NCBI GenBank assembly: GCA_012861695.1
Contig: JAAOOA010000480.1
Coordinates: 186,001-250,000, forward strand
Origin: Trematomus loennbergii
Taxonomy: Eukaryota; Chordata; Actinopteri; Perciformes; Nototheniidae
Length of the DNA: 64,000 nucleotides
Direction: 5' to 3'
Each line of letters starts with the position of its first letter. Within the stretch, counting starts at the first letter, position 1. The notes beneath the pieces are model-generated. The model did no database searches and was not told the DNA's origin. It saw only the letters and a list, made by a program, of their open reading frames with translations. Positions 51,416-63,770 of this stretch are shown here, piece after piece. A program made the translations under genes and the position numbers.

Positions 51416-52403
51416 TTTGTATGAACCAAACATCACAATTCTCCCTGCTCTGCTGGAAGCATTATCACTCATCCCCCGTTCAGGCAAACTCAGGAAAATG
51501 GAAAGAGCTCGGTTAGAGCATATTTGAACTGACATGTCACATTATTTCCAACAATTTCCATCTGTCAGATGCCGAATGTCGACACTACAGTGTGTGACTT
51601 TTGTGATAAGGTTGCCATGACATTTTCCAGATGGCGGCTGAAAAATATCGGAAACAAAGGGCTGGTTAAATGGATTCCATCCTTTACTGCAGGTTTGATG
51701 CGGTCTTATCGACAGGCTAATTCCCAGAAGGAATAGATGTGCCAAGGGAGGAGACTAATGGAACAAACGGAGACTTGTATTCCCCAGACACCATATCTGA
51801 GCTCAACTCGCCTGCTTATGAACTGCAGCTCCAACAGGCCCTCTCTATCTTTGTCTTGCCACCTTGGGCTGGGTTGAAAGGTCAAACGCACATCAGATTT
51901 GTCTTTTGATGTTTTTTAAAAAGGAGCATTATTCTTTCTCGATCCCCGCCGTATGTGTTGGAGAAGCTATAAGGTATTTTCGGCGGGTGAGGAGTATAGC
52001 AAGGCACAGCATGTAGAGCCAACTGACAATGACACATGACAATGACTACTGTTTTTGGAGCTCAGACTCCTGGTGAGACTGGATCCACAGTGACAACACA
52101 GCAGTAGAAATAGCTCCAGATTATTAGAGGGTGGGAGCTCATAACCGGCTGTTCATACCATTTACACTGAAGTAAATAAACACAGGCAGTAAGTGACATG
52201 TCCAACAGCTATAGAGGACTCCTGAGACAACACGCCAAACTCTCTGAAGGAGTTGTTGAAATGTCTTGCAACACATTAGGTGTATAAAAAAACACATGTC
52301 TTTCTCTTCCTTTGTCACGTTTGATCTTGGATACAGTACATCTTCAATAGAGTGGTGCAGTGAAAACATATGTGCAGGCCGACTTGGAGGTTTGCACAGC
52401 ATG
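51416..52403. other. No gene recognised
   Basis: Unique-looking sequence. The stretch 51500-51900 could hold a conserved non-coding block; frames reach only 87 codons. Confidence 0.4.
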
Positions 52404-52411
52404 GGTTCCGT

Positions 52412-52598
52412 CAGGGCGGACTGGGACTACAAATCAGCCCGGGACTCTCGACCCACCTCGGTAGCGCAAGTATATTATCAACAGGGGGGGGGGGGGGGTG
52501 CTAGTGAGTTTCCGAGCGGCCCACATCGTCCGACCGGCCCACTTCAGTACCGGCCCATCGGGATTGTCCCGAACGTCCCGATGGCCAGTCCGCCCCTG
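52412..52598. mobile_element. Short hAT-type element, 187 bases
   Basis: Ends CAGGGCGGACTGG and CCAGTCCGCCCCTG are inverted, and a perfect 8-base duplication GGTTCCGT flanks it (52404-52411, 52599-52606). It contains a G tract near 52483-52498 and GGCCCATCGGGATTGTCCC. It is non-autonomous. Confidence 0.95.
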
Positions 52599-52606
52599 GG
52601 TTCCGT

Positions 52607-54400
52607 CAACAAAAGCAATGTTTTTCAGTGGAACTTGGAATATTGAAGAAAAAATGATGTTTGGTAAACATATGTATAATACTTACACATTTTGTCCCAT
52701 AACCAGATTTTGAAGCATAAATGCAACCTCTAGAAGTAAAATGCTAACGTTGGGCTATAAATGAGCTGCAACACGGATGAAAAACTTCACGTCACCTCTG
52801 TTAAGCTGAGCTAAAGGCAGCTAATGTGGGACGTGATGACTTAAAACAGTCTCATTTGGCTATTTGTTAGCAACTGCTGTTTTACCATGACACAGAAGAT
52901 CCAGACATCTATGAGTGGGGTATGTACTGATGTATTTTTGTGTCATAGACAAAACATAAAAATCTCTTAAGCTTGTGTAAACCATAGATCTGATTTCAGG
53001 CATCTGACCAAGAACATGTTGACTTTGAGACAAGGAAACCAGAAGTGGTAACATGCCAATTCATTTTAAGGTGTACAGACTCATTGTTGCACTATTCAAT
53101 TTGACAACTAAAAGAATATTTAAGGACCAGCTGGTGCTGTTCCACAACAGTAGGACCTTTTTGCAGTTTTAGCCATCATCGATGATACAACAGGGTGTGG
53201 TGTGTCTGCTGAGCTGTTCATTTGTGAAATGAGTAGAGCTGCAGTTGTAATCAAGGCTCACCAACAAAACCCAATCTAGACCCCATCGTAAAACAAGCGG
53301 GGCTGACAACGGCATCATCAAATCCAAGGCCGCCAAGAAGATTCCCAAAGCGTGATCGTACTTTCGCTTGATTCACTGAAAGGGAAGATGATAAATCAAA
53401 GCTATGTTCACTCACAGCAGACTCTACATTTACATGATATGATAGTTTACTCAATGGTTACTGTATGCTCATCAGAAATTGCTGCAAAGCATTTCCCATC
53501 TGAATTTGGTTAATCAAACAAAAACTTTAGACACCGATTTTGTGGTGTATGCTTCAACAGATAAATAAAATATGACCATTTGCATTTTAGATTCTTCCAC
53601 TGTTGCTTTTTCATTTGCAGTATATCAGTGATTCTAATTAAGATGTCTTTTCACATAATGACTTTTGCCACGAACACATTTCCTTTGTATTAAATATTCT
53701 AATTATGCTACAACTGATGATACAATTACTATAATGTCAAGCACCGTAAAGCATAAGCTGCCTCCGAACGTCATCGGTTTTATTTTTGAACACGTTGCTT
53801 CTCACATGAAGCAAAGCGTCTGTGAGATGAAAAGTGATACCTGCTGGAAGATAATCTCTCAACAGGGTGGAGCTGACGAGAGCATCCGGTGGAGGAGACA
53901 AAGATGTCCTGCAGGACACGGCAGTATGAGAAACATCAAAGCACTGAGGATCAAGTAATTTCAATCAATAGCTTTCCAGAGTGAGGAGTGAGCCGGAGAG
54001 GAGCGAGATGGAACATCAAGAGATGAACATAAAGTGTTTTTATAAGTGCATGCATGCAGCTGCATGGGCATGGTGCTGCCTACAGTACATTACTGATGTG
54101 ACACACTGCCAGGAAACACTGTTGGTATACATGTATCTTCCCTTTAACACATGCTTTGGATTATCAATGTTTCAGCAAACCTCAGCATCTGTTGGACAAT
54201 ATTAAAAAGATTAGGGTGTTGTTATTTTGTGTTTTTCAAAATCAGCATTTCCATAAAAAACTAAACAAGCAATGCAATATTCTCACTATTCTTAAACGGT
54301 TAAGTATTTTGTTTTATATATCCTCAGTTAGTTGCGCTGTAGCTTTAAACCATATTCAAACAAGGATGCAGCTAACAAATTGTTTATTATCTAATAATTG
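52607..54400. other. No gene recognised
   Basis: A 97-codon frame at 53665-53958 is opposed by a 75-codon frame on the other strand. The segment 53740-53960 has balanced composition and may be a conserved non-coding element. Confidence 0.4.
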
Positions 54401-54405
54401 ATGAT

Positions 54406-54873
54406 TGTGGGGGAAACCTCTGAAGCAATAGGACAGGACTCAGAGAGACACGAGGAGAGCTGGAGCTTCGATGGCAAACACTGACGGTTTATTGTATGTC
54501 ACGGGCCACGAGTTGACCACACGGTTGAGATGCCACAATCAATTCTGAAGAACCCTCCTGGAGCTCGACGTTTTAACTAGTTCAGAGTGTAATAATCAAC
54601 ATTCTTCAATAGATTTAGATAGACTAAACAGCTGAGGACACTGAATCATATTTGTTGTCGCTTATGGCTCGGAGTCATCTACACCCCGAGAAGGATGTGT
54701 TCCAGGTGTCCCACAACAATAACTATCTCTGACCGACAGTTGCCCGGTCACAAACTGGCAACATCAACTAAATGCTAGGGCAGCCCCTCCTTAAGGGAGA
54801 TAACGGCTGATCAAGGTTGGTCAGCTGCGTCAGAGGGCGAAGGAGGACATGCAGGGCGAATTATTCCCTGACA
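54406..54873 (-). mobile_element. Solo LTR (468 bases), minus orientation
   Basis: On the minus strand it runs from TGTCAGGGAATAATTCGCCC to GGTTTCCCCCACA, so it has TGT...ACA ends, and it contains AATAAA (plus-strand TTTATT at 54488-54493) about 80 bases before its 3' end. Flanks AGGAT (54874-54878) and ATGAT (54401-54405) agree at four of five bases, consistent with a 5-base duplication. No internal retroelement sequence adjoins it, so it is a solo LTR left by recombination. The family (Gypsy-like by length and layout) is a guess. Confidence 0.75.
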
Positions 54874-54996
54874 AGGATCATTTACAAGATTCATTGATCA
54901 TTTTTTCTATTAAATGGAAAAAATAAAGGATGTCCTGAAATGCCTGATTTTGTTGATAAAGCCCACTATAACCCAAATATATAATATTCACAATCA

Positions 54997-55937
54997 TTAA
55001 AGGAAACCTATCATGCTATATTTAAATGATATATTGTAGGGCCATACCTATATAAAGGTATATTTATAAGTTTCTGTTTTCAAAATACCAAACAGATCAT
55101 GCATTTTAGCCATGCCTCATTTCGCTCTATATGCTGTTTGCTGTCTACGGGTCTGATTCTGCTGACCACGCCCCCCTGCAGGAGAGGGGAGACGTGCTCT
55201 GATCAGCTGCTGGGCTGTCAGAAGAGGGGGAGAAAAAGAGATCTCCGTGTTTTATTATATAGAGTCGTTATTCATTTGTTTTAAAGCTCAATAAATAACA
55301 AAGAAGACCTTTGACCGGCACTTTTCTAATTTTGTCCGGAAGATTAAACTTTAACGGACATCTTGACCGGCGAAACAAACTGAAACTGAAACTCTGCCGC
55401 ACGGTCCCCTCGTTCCTTGGAAGAGGCGGAGAGGTGGGTGTTTGTCATCTGCTGGTGGACTAACCGGAGAGAATTACAGTGCTTGCCTCGACGGGGAGGG
55501 ATTGCATTGCAGCGGGAGCAAACGCTTGCCTCGGGGAGGGAGAAAAAAAGCCACAGTGGAGAATAAACAGAAGGGTAACCATGGTAACCAAGTCTTCTTC
55601 GCTGCTTTTGTGGCAGACTACAGCGCCACTTACAGGCCTGGCATATGTACTACAGCGTCTCCAGCGCTTTCGAGCGGCAATGGCCGTGGCTGTCTCCCCT
55701 GATTGGTGGAGTTGGCCCAATAGCCGCAGCGCCACTGTCCTGACGTCAGGACAGTGTTCAAATCTGGATCAGTTTTTATCCGATCCGTTGCAGCCCCTTT
55801 TTTAGAGATTTGGGTATGGAGGAAAATAGAGCGGGTTGTGTTTTCTGACACTTGGTGAGTTCCCTGGAACACCGGGGACACATATTCATGTATAAAAGAC
55901 GTACAAAAGTGCATTTTGCATGATAGGTCCCCTTTAA
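54997..55937 (+). mobile_element. MITE family A, copy 4 (long form)
   Basis: It starts TTAAAGGAAACCTATCATGC and ends GCATGATAGGTCCCCTTTAA. The outer 200 bases each side match copy 1, but about 480 bases in the middle (roughly 55190-55690) have no counterpart there. That is either the ancestral longer form or an insertion. A perfect 24-base palindrome centred on TGACGTCA lies at 55733-55756. Confidence 0.85.
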
Positions 55938-57022
55938 GTAATTCAAAACCAGCTAATCTTTTTACTTTTTGATTTAAAAAAGGATTCAAATGGTTTATTG
56001 TTACAATTTCGATTTAGTTAGTTGAATAATAAAAAAATCACTGAAGCACGTTCAGTTCCAACTCAAACAAGAGCACACAGTAAATGTAATGGAGACTATT
56101 TCCAGCAGCGGAATAATAAAAAATAACAAGGTGGTGCCATTATCTCTTAGGAATGTCTTCTTTAACAAAGCACTTAGGTGTTGTTTTCCCCTTTTTAAAT
56201 TTATATTTTCCGTTTCCGATTACCTGTGTTCAACCATTACCAATTGTTTCCTTGCAGCGGGGAAAGCTTCAGTGTGAGGAGGAACGCTCCTACCCGGGTG
56301 TCGTCTCTGATGTGTGACTGACTGATCATTAAATACCTAGTTAGACTCCAGAAAACGGCCAATTCCAACCTCCTCGGTGCAGGAAGCGGGAGAAATCTGT
56401 CTGTTTTTCTACCATAGACATCTCAAGCATCCTATTCAAAGTGACAATGGCAATGAATATTTTGACGCTGCCCACATTTCATACAGGGCTCAATTTAATA
56501 AGGTTGGTAAACAAGCCGACAGATATAGAATATAGCATGAGACGCTGCAGTGCTATTGATGGCGTTTAGTGGGGCTTGGCAGCAGGTAAAGGTCTTCCAA
56601 ATTGATTGTGAATGGCAGCAGTACTGTACTTGTTAGTGTTAATGTAATTGGACACCACGATCACTTGACTGCTGAAGCTTTAACTTAAGGTGAACATGTA
56701 GAGTTAAGCACCGCTAAATTAACATCTCCAACTTCCTTTTTCACAAAGAGACAGTTTGTGCTATTAACTGGGTTGTTGTCTATTAGGAAAATACAAGACA
56801 GCAACCGTAACTTTAAAAGAAACTTAATACAGGGACTGTTTGTTTTGTTCATGGGCAACATGTGACAGATGTGTCAGGAGAATTGAGTTTTCCTATCAAA
56901 CTCTTAGCCTTTTTGTGTGTTGCACGTTAAATTGTTAAGGTCATTCCCTTCTTTCTTTTGTTAAACGACATACTTGAAACACGTGAAATAAATAATAATA
57001 ACGTGGAAGGTTGTGATACTGT
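55938..57022. other. No gene recognised
   Basis: AT-rich sequence; short frames only, and no repeat termini. Confidence 0.5.
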
Positions 57023-57424
57023 GGGTGTTTCTCAATGTCGAGGACGCTTCCTTGGTAGGACAAGTCCCTCCGAGTCACTTCCTTCAGAAGCGAGGCAAGA
57101 ATCCTTCCTAGCCTCGGAAAACGAAGACTGGTGGAACAGGCTAACAGGTGTGCAGGTGTGCGTCATATGCGAGGCCCCGCCTTAAATGGACGCCATTTCC
57201 GCCAAAGATTTGGAAATTGGTCCGTGCGCAAAGCATTGTGGGGATTGTAAGACCGCGGAGGATACACATGTGCAGCCTCGAAAATTTCCCGCAACGAAGG
57301 ACGCCGGCCTCAGTAGAATTCCAAGTATCCTGGACATTGGAACAGTCCTTCGGCGGGACTCAATGACGTAGCATCCTTGAAATAGTGGCTCTGGAGCAGC
57401 CTTCCTCGACATTGAGAAACACCC
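57023..57424 (+). mobile_element. MITE family D, copy 2 (better preserved)
   Basis: Perfect 22-base inverted ends GGGTGTTTCTCAATGTCGAG and CTCGACATTGAGAAACACCC (plus two further pairing bases). The interior matches 18073-18454 throughout. Overlapping frames of 60-107 codons are by-products of the GC-rich interior. Confidence 0.9.
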
Positions 57425-57739
57425 TCTATTTGTAGTTGAAAGGGTGTTGGGGAACCAGAAGAAGAATGGCATATTTGTTTTATAAAAAAGAAAAAACATG
57501 AGCACAAGGATGCTATTCTTTCCAAACTATTCAGATTCTTAAAGCGTATATCAGGTACAAATAAACAGTATAAGACAGAATGCCATGGCCTTTTTTGCTA
57601 CTCTCACTACCATGTGAAAACCTTTTGCCATTGGAAACTGGCAGCTATGTGAGAAAAATACATTCTATATGGATATGTGAAAACATGTGGTTTTCTTATA
57701 CACAGACTAATCTCTTTAAAGCATCAGGATGATGATAGG

Positions 57740-57900
57740 CTGTCGCACAACAGCAGCAGACCCCTAACCTTGGCGGTGTCAGGTCGATGCTCTATCTATT
57801 GAGCTACACATGTAATAAAACCCTTAATCCTGGCAGAGTTAGTGTATCGCTCTGACCACTGAGCTTCAGAGGACATGGGATACCCGAACCTGCAACATCT
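57740..57900 (-). mobile_element. Two tRNA-like SINE head fragments in tandem
   Basis: On the minus strand, TGTAGCTCAATAGATAGAGC (about 57793-57812) and GAAGCTCAGTGGTCAGAGC (about 57850-57868) both resemble the Pol III A box and D-arm of tRNAs. Neither has a complete B box after it, so these are truncated, inactive SINE heads, not tRNA genes. Confidence 0.5.
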
Positions 57901-58019
57901 CAGTAAGCAGGATGAGATGTGGCAGAAAGTAGGGAGACAAAGTGAAGTCCAAGGACACAAAAATAAATAGAATAGAAAGTATATCATCCCTGCACCAGAC
58001 AGGGAGAATCTCAGTGTGG

Positions 58020-58130
58020 GTGTGATTTCCCTGGTGGAGCACAGGCGACGTGCCCTTGTGGTTTTAAGATACTGTGCCGTAGTTGGAAAGTCACGGGTTA
58101 AATCCCATCAGCGGCCAACACATCCATTGA
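58020..58130 (+). repeat. Possible tRNA-like SINE fragment with degenerate B box
   Basis: TGTGGTTTTAAGATACTGTG followed by GTCACGGGTTAAATCCCATC (about 58089-58108) resembles the TpsiC arm of a tRNA (GGTTAAATCCC). It lies near the two minus-strand tRNA-like heads. The evidence is weak. Confidence 0.3.
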
Positions 58131-58926
58131 CAGCCATTTGTCCTCTTAAAATGTCTTTACTGCTCTCTCATTTGTTACGTTTTGCATGCACCGAGCACCC
58201 TGACTATCGACCATGCTCTGGCTAAGGTCTAATGTGTATTAAGCTATTTAAAAAGAACCTATCTCACCCTAATTGAGTTTCCCAGAATAGCTTAACATAA
58301 AATCGCATAAGCCTGTCACCTCTCCCCTCTGTATTTGACTAAGTAGATGGCTTTCGATACCAAAAGAAATAATTATCCCAAGAGTAATTTGTGCCTTTTT
58401 CCCTAAATAACCTTACAAATAGGCACGTTACTGCAGATTCTAAAATAAGTACTTACCAAAGCTGGGACATGTGCCTTCAGAGGATAAATCAATAAAGGGT
58501 CACCCACTATGCACTGTGTCTCTGGGAGACAATAAGGTTTTAATGCCATGGTAATACAAGGTCGCTGGACTTTGCCTTTTGGTCCTGCTGAATGTCGTGG
58601 ACCCTTTTCTGACAAGCCAATTCAATCATAGAACGACATGTGTCAGACAGGCTCATACATTGGCTGTCTGTTACTCTTTCGCTCTGTGTCTATTCTTTGA
58701 CATATTTCTTTGTATGAAATAATAATTATACATTTCCTTTGGCAGTTATTTCTATATTCACCAGGTCTTTCAGCGTCGGAGTTAAAAGCAGTTGTATGTC
58801 CTACATTGACGTCAATTAAGTAGTTTGTTTGACATTTGACACAGACTGAATAAATGTTAGGAATACACATTTAAAAAGTCACAGTTCATGCATTAGTTAG
58901 ATACTAAAAAAACATTGCTTGAGTTT
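58131..58926. other. No gene recognised
   Basis: AT-rich sequence with frames up to 75 codons; no repeats identified. Confidence 0.45.
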
Positions 58927-59187
58927 TAATAAAAGTGACACTATTATGCTTTCCTGTGGTGTATTATATAGGTTTTTGTGGAAGTTAATGTTCTGCGAAG
59001 GCTAAAATCCCTCCAGAGGGAGTTTTTCTCCCTCCCTGAAACGCCTCCATGGAACTCCTTTTTTTAACTTCCTGAACATAGTGACATCACTATTTCACAC
59101 TTGTGCTTCTATTGGCTAGCATTTCAAGACATTTTATATAATAGGCTAAGGGGGGGGGGGGGGGGGGGACATCTCTTATCAGTTGAC
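58927..59187 (+). mobile_element. MITE family B, copy 4 (right half missing)
   Basis: It starts AATAAAAGTGACACTATTATGC and shares GGCTAAAATCCCTCCAGAGG and TTCTATTGGCTAGC with the other copies. A G19 tract occupies about 59150-59168. Similarity stops at ATCAGTTGAC (59178-59187), just before the expected CCAAT pair. Confidence 0.75.
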
Positions 59188-60490
59188 ATTCTGTTTACTT
59201 GCATTGACTGACTGACTCATTAACTAATAATGTCAACACTATTAAACATGTGTGTTCCTCAAACTCTCTATGAAATACTGAGACACATTTCATTTCCAAC
59301 AGCAAGGCAATGTTCTTGTGAGTGTTCCCTCTGATATCAGACCATCACCTGAACATGTGCGTAATGGTTTGGCTGTCCAAAATGTCAGTACTTTGACATG
59401 CTGCCGCTCCTTACTCCAGAATACAGGTGTAGCCTGTCAGCAAGATTTTCATTTTAGCAATGCAGTTTGATTTTGTATCTTCTTTTTACATGCATTTGCT
59501 CCACAGGGTTGATTAAAATGCATAACAACATGCAGCGTGAACATCTCATTAACCATGTGCACACAACACAACATTTCAATATCGCTGTTAGTTCGGAAAA
59601 TAAAAACTGTGTGCAGCACCTTCATCTGCCCACAGGATTATAAATGAGGCCTCAGGAAGTCTGTGCCCCCAGGAGTTTATAGACAACAACTCTTCAAGGG
59701 ACACTTTTTTTAAAAGTCCAAAACTAGCAAAAAGCACCCACCAAATAAACAATAACAAAACATTGTGTGTATATTGAGTTTGAACATTTTATAACTTTTT
59801 AGTTTTTTAACTAGTGGATCCCCATTTGGTTTGTATCGAGCAAATGCCTGAGGATTTTGAACCCTGGCAACAAAATGCACATCTTACAGTAGCTTTAACG
59901 CTTTTTCAAAAAGTAGAAGAAGTGCACCAAGATAAGTTGCAAAGCAGTGACAAAGGCAGGAGGACAGAAGACTGCAAGCTTGAATATATGAATGTAAACA
60001 AAGCACTTTGTTAACATAGGCATAATACAACATAGGCATTTTGGCGAACAATTGCAACCCTTTATAAGAGGGTTAACCTTTTGACCTTATACTCCATAAT
60101 GTATTTATTAAAGATACTACTACTCCTCTCCTTCCCTTAGCTACTTGAAGAACCATAGATGTATTAGTAGAGGAGAGAAAGACTATACAGCTGTCAGTGA
60201 CAAAAAGAAAATAAATGATATCATCCGTCCGCAGTGCTATTCACATTGATGTCAGCAATACTGAATTGCTTTTTAGTCCTTTAAGAAACAAGCAATCAAC
60301 TTATACTTGATTACGTTTAGAAGTGACAAATGTGTATCGATTGCTTTCATCCTCATAATGTATTTCTTGTTTATTCCATGTTTGGCACAGTCGATAACTA
60401 ACATTCATTGTTAATAAATAATTACAATAATTGATCTTGTAGTTTTCTTCTTGGGGAAAAGGCACAAAATAATTATACTCTGAATTGAAC
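59188..60490. other. No gene recognised
   Basis: AT-rich sequence without repeat ends or plausible exons. Confidence 0.45.
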
Positions 60491-60840
60491 AATAGGCCTT
60501 ATTCTGCTCATTTCCAGGTTCATATTAGTATTGTGTGTCTCCTGTGACATGTCTCCATGCTTTATTGTTCAAAAAGCTCTTTATTTCTTCTCATACTGCC
60601 TGTGCTGCAGCACATCTTTTCAACCTCTGTCTGAAACCAGAGCCCAGTCTGCTCTGATTAGTTAGCTAGCCGTGTGATGTCACTATGTTGTGCAAGTAAA
60701 CAAAGGCGTCCAATGGCGGCATTTCAGTGGGGGGGTGGGAGCTTTGGGATTTTAGCCTTTGCAGACTGGCAAACAAAAAACTATAAAATACACTACACAG
60801 GAAAGGAAAACCTCAAAAAAGCACAATAGGGCCATTTTAA
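60491..60840 (-). mobile_element. MITE family B, copy 5 (minus orientation)
   Basis: Reverse complement of the family: CATACTGCCTGTGCTGCAGC, GTCTGAAACCAGAGCCCAGT and GGATTTTAGCCTTTGCAGAC, ending GCACAATAGGGCCATTTTAA. The left end near 60491 (AATAGGCCTTATTCTGCTCA) is decayed. Confidence 0.8.
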
Positions 60841-62811
60841 TCTTAATATTACCCACCCTGTTAGTTTCTGTAGTGTCGCTTCTCGTAATTGATCCACAGC
60901 GGTGCCAGTCAGAGGTCAGTAACACAAGCGGATTGAATTTACTGTATCGCTATGAAGTAGGGGGATCTGTATATACATACCGAGCCTGGGTGTTTAATGT
61001 TGTTCTTTTAACAATGGGGTGTGTATATAAAGTGTAAATGGTAACCCAGGGAAAACTGCAGTGGTGATAAAAATTGAGAACAGCAATAACAGCAGTGGCT
61101 GTGGGAACAGAGCGACAAAGGAGGCTCAGGGGACGCAGAGAGTTAGAAGCCATTTGATCGGATATCAAATGGAAAATCTCCCAGGCAACAAAACAAACTG
61201 TAATATTATAAGATAATTGCTGATGGTCACACACTGGGGGTTGTGGTTTTAAAAGTATTCATTTCATTAGTCCAGTGTGCATGTACATACACACTGCAGA
61301 GCCTAAAACTATTGTACACCACTTTACTTGGTGGGAGAAAGTAACTATACGTACATTTACATATACTTAAAGACTGAGCCTATACATTTTTAGGTACTAG
61401 TACTTAGAGTAATTCCATTGTTGGGTACAGATGACGTTTTTTTAATAAACAAGTATTTTTTCCAACACTCCTTTCTGCAGGATGACGTGTGGTCTTCAAT
61501 GAGTTTGATGACACCAACCAAAAACGAGGTAAAAAGTACACTGTTGGTCGCTCAACAGAACTTTTCCCCACTCTATGAGAGTACTTCACAATCAGATCCC
61601 TCCCTGCCCTCATCAACCTGCCCCATCACGGTCGTTCATCAGTGTAGTCATTAAAAGTAATGCCCTGCTGCAGAGCTGCTCCATGATTTAATGGCCAGCA
61701 CTCCTCACAGAGAACTTGGTTAAAGGAATTGTTTACAGACGACTGTCGGGGTAATGAAGTTTTACACCATCAACTCCTCCTCCACCCCTTACTTTTTGTG
61801 TTTTGGAGTAATGCTGATATATGAATGCTGCCGCAGTGATAATGATACAAGGCTTGAATGGGCTTGTGGTAAGTTATTGCTGATGTGCACATAAAATAAA
61901 CATGAACTATAATACAAATGAGCTCCATAAGCATATGTAACAAAAGCTGATATGTCAAATCGACGGGAAGAAAGGGCAAATGATTACCTGGAGCTACAAT
62001 GAGACCTGTACAGCTCACCCTTCAAGACTAAATATCTGCTTGTGGCTTAATGAGGCAAAACACCATTAGCATGGCGAGAAACACACCAATAAATGACTCA
62101 TCCACTAGCTACTCCATTACCAGTAAACTGATTGAAGTGTGGATAGATAACTCATTGTTACAGATCCCGTTCCAGCGCTGTAATATTGCTGTCTGCATAC
62201 AACACATAAAGATGTGGTAATATGTGTGAAGGCACAGGGAAATCCAATTAGTCCTGCGATGCAATTTTGCAGCGTGGAGTTCCTCTCCCAGAGATGTGCC
62301 ATGTAAATGTGATTTTTACATTTTGACGAGATGAGAGTGCAGTTTGGTCCTAATGATGCCGTAATGCTCAAGGTTACTAACCTGCTTATAGGACAGAGGG
62401 GAAATACGAAAAGTCTGAAGATACTTCTGAGTAAAGTGCCAAGTTAATATCTGCCACTGATCATGTTAACTTTTTGATGAGACAGATACGTTTTAACATA
62501 AAGAGTTCTTCTACTTATCAGCTGACCAGCCCACAGTTTTACCCCACAAGTGCAGCTGTAGTTGTCTTTAAAACGCATAACACATTTCCCTGTCTGAATA
62601 TTTATTGTAACAAAACAGTTTCTTATTCCACTGTTGTGTTTAATTTTACATTCGGTTTTTATTCTGTCTTACTCACTTTTACAAGAATACAGTTTAATTT
62701 TTCAACATTCTACTTGCTCCATTTTGTCATTATTATTTTGAACTATCTTAAATATTTCAACTAGGTTTATTTATTCAAGTATATTGTGTGCTGTATTGTT
62801 GGAGCCTGGGT
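60841..62811. other. No gene recognised
   Basis: AT-rich intergenic sequence. The stretch 62100-62460 (CCAATTAGTCCTGCGATGCA) is a candidate conserved non-coding block. No splice-framed coding sequence is visible. Confidence 0.4.
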
Positions 62812-63770
62812 CTGCTTTTAACATTATTCAGACTCAGCTCTCTGAACTAAAGCTTCTTTTAAATGTGGATAAAACCAAGGTAATGCTCTTTTCAAAGCCA
62901 AAAAGACACCAGAGCCTGTTTTAGATATTTTAACTACGCAAGGAATAAAACTTGAAGTGGTTGCCTGTTACAAATACCTTGGTATCTGGCTTGATGATTG
63001 TCTCACTTTTAAACGTCATGTCAATATCCTGCTTAAAAAACTGAGGGTTAGGCTAGGTTTCTTCTACAGGAACAAGTCCTGTTTCTCACTTGAGGCCAGA
63101 AAAAGGCTAGTCACTGTGACCTTTTACCTGTGCTGGACTATGGTGATTTGATTTATATGAATGCACCTGCCAATTGCCTGGTCAAGTTAGATGCTGCGTA
63201 TCACAGTGCACTGAGATTTGTGACAAACTGTAAAGCATTAACTCATCACTGTACCCTGTATGCAAGGGCTGGTCTGCCTTCACTAACTGTACGGAGGCTC
63301 AGTCACTGGTACATTTTTATATATAAAGCCATGTTAGGGAAACTTCCATCCTACATCTGCTCCCTGATCTCACGGCGAATTGTAAGTGGCTACTGCCTGA
63401 GATCGCATGCTGTGGTTTTATTAAATGTGCCAACTGCTAGGACTGTCTTAGGGAAAATAGCATTTAGATACGCAGCTCCACTGTCTTGGAATAGTCTGCA
63501 ATTGAAATGGAAACTGAGCAATCTGGTGCCACTAAATGTTTTTAAAGCTCGGTTGGATGCTACTGAATCGGAAGCTGTTGGTACCTGTGCATGTGGATAG
63601 TATGTAATTTGTAATCCCTGTAATGCTACTGTATGATGTCCTTTTGTTGTTCTGTTTATGTTTTTAATGTTTCATGTGGAACCTACTTGAGCAGGTCTCC
63701 CTTGAAAAAGAGGTCAATGATCTCAATGGGATACAACCTGAATAAATAAAGGTTTGAAATGAAATGAAAT
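62812..63770 (+). mobile_element. L2-like LINE, 3' third only, same family as 27365-29066
   Basis: It joins the family at the AACATTATTCAGACTCAGCT position (equivalent to 28148 in the first copy) and runs through the ORF end (TAG at 63598-63600) and 3' UTR. Two one-base deletions break the frame: one near 62894 (TTTTCAAAG against TTTTCTAAAG) and one near 63122 (four T instead of five). The pieces KYLGIWLDDCLTFKRHV, LDYGDLIYMNAPANCL and LTHHCTLYARAGLPSLTVRR are clear. It ends with AATAAATAAAGG and a (TGAAA)n run, the type of short direct repeat that L2-like elements end in. Confidence 0.9.
62957..63600 (+). pseudogene. LINE ORF2 C-terminal fragment, frameshifted
   Basis: The first frame (62957-63151) gives VACYKYLGIWLDDCLTFKRHVNILLKKLRVRLGFF and fails at the T-run deletion. 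The second (63130-63600) gives MLDYGDLIYMNAPANCLVKL through the end of the ORF. The catalytic RT motifs are absent because the copy starts downstream of them. Confidence 0.85.

Noticed and set aside
53665..53958. 97-codon frame as an exon
   Set aside because: A similar frame runs on the opposite strand and no splice-site pair or domain was found.
55442..55989. Frames of 86-119 codons around 55.5-56.0 kb
   Set aside because: All fall within MITE family A copy 4; similar spurious frames occur in the other copies.
57182..57505. 107-codon minus-strand frame
   Set aside because: Covers MITE family D and its flank; the related copy at 18073 does not keep the frame.
57793..57868. Possible tRNA genes
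   Set aside because: Only A-box/D-arm-like parts are present; no acceptor stem pairing or complete B box.
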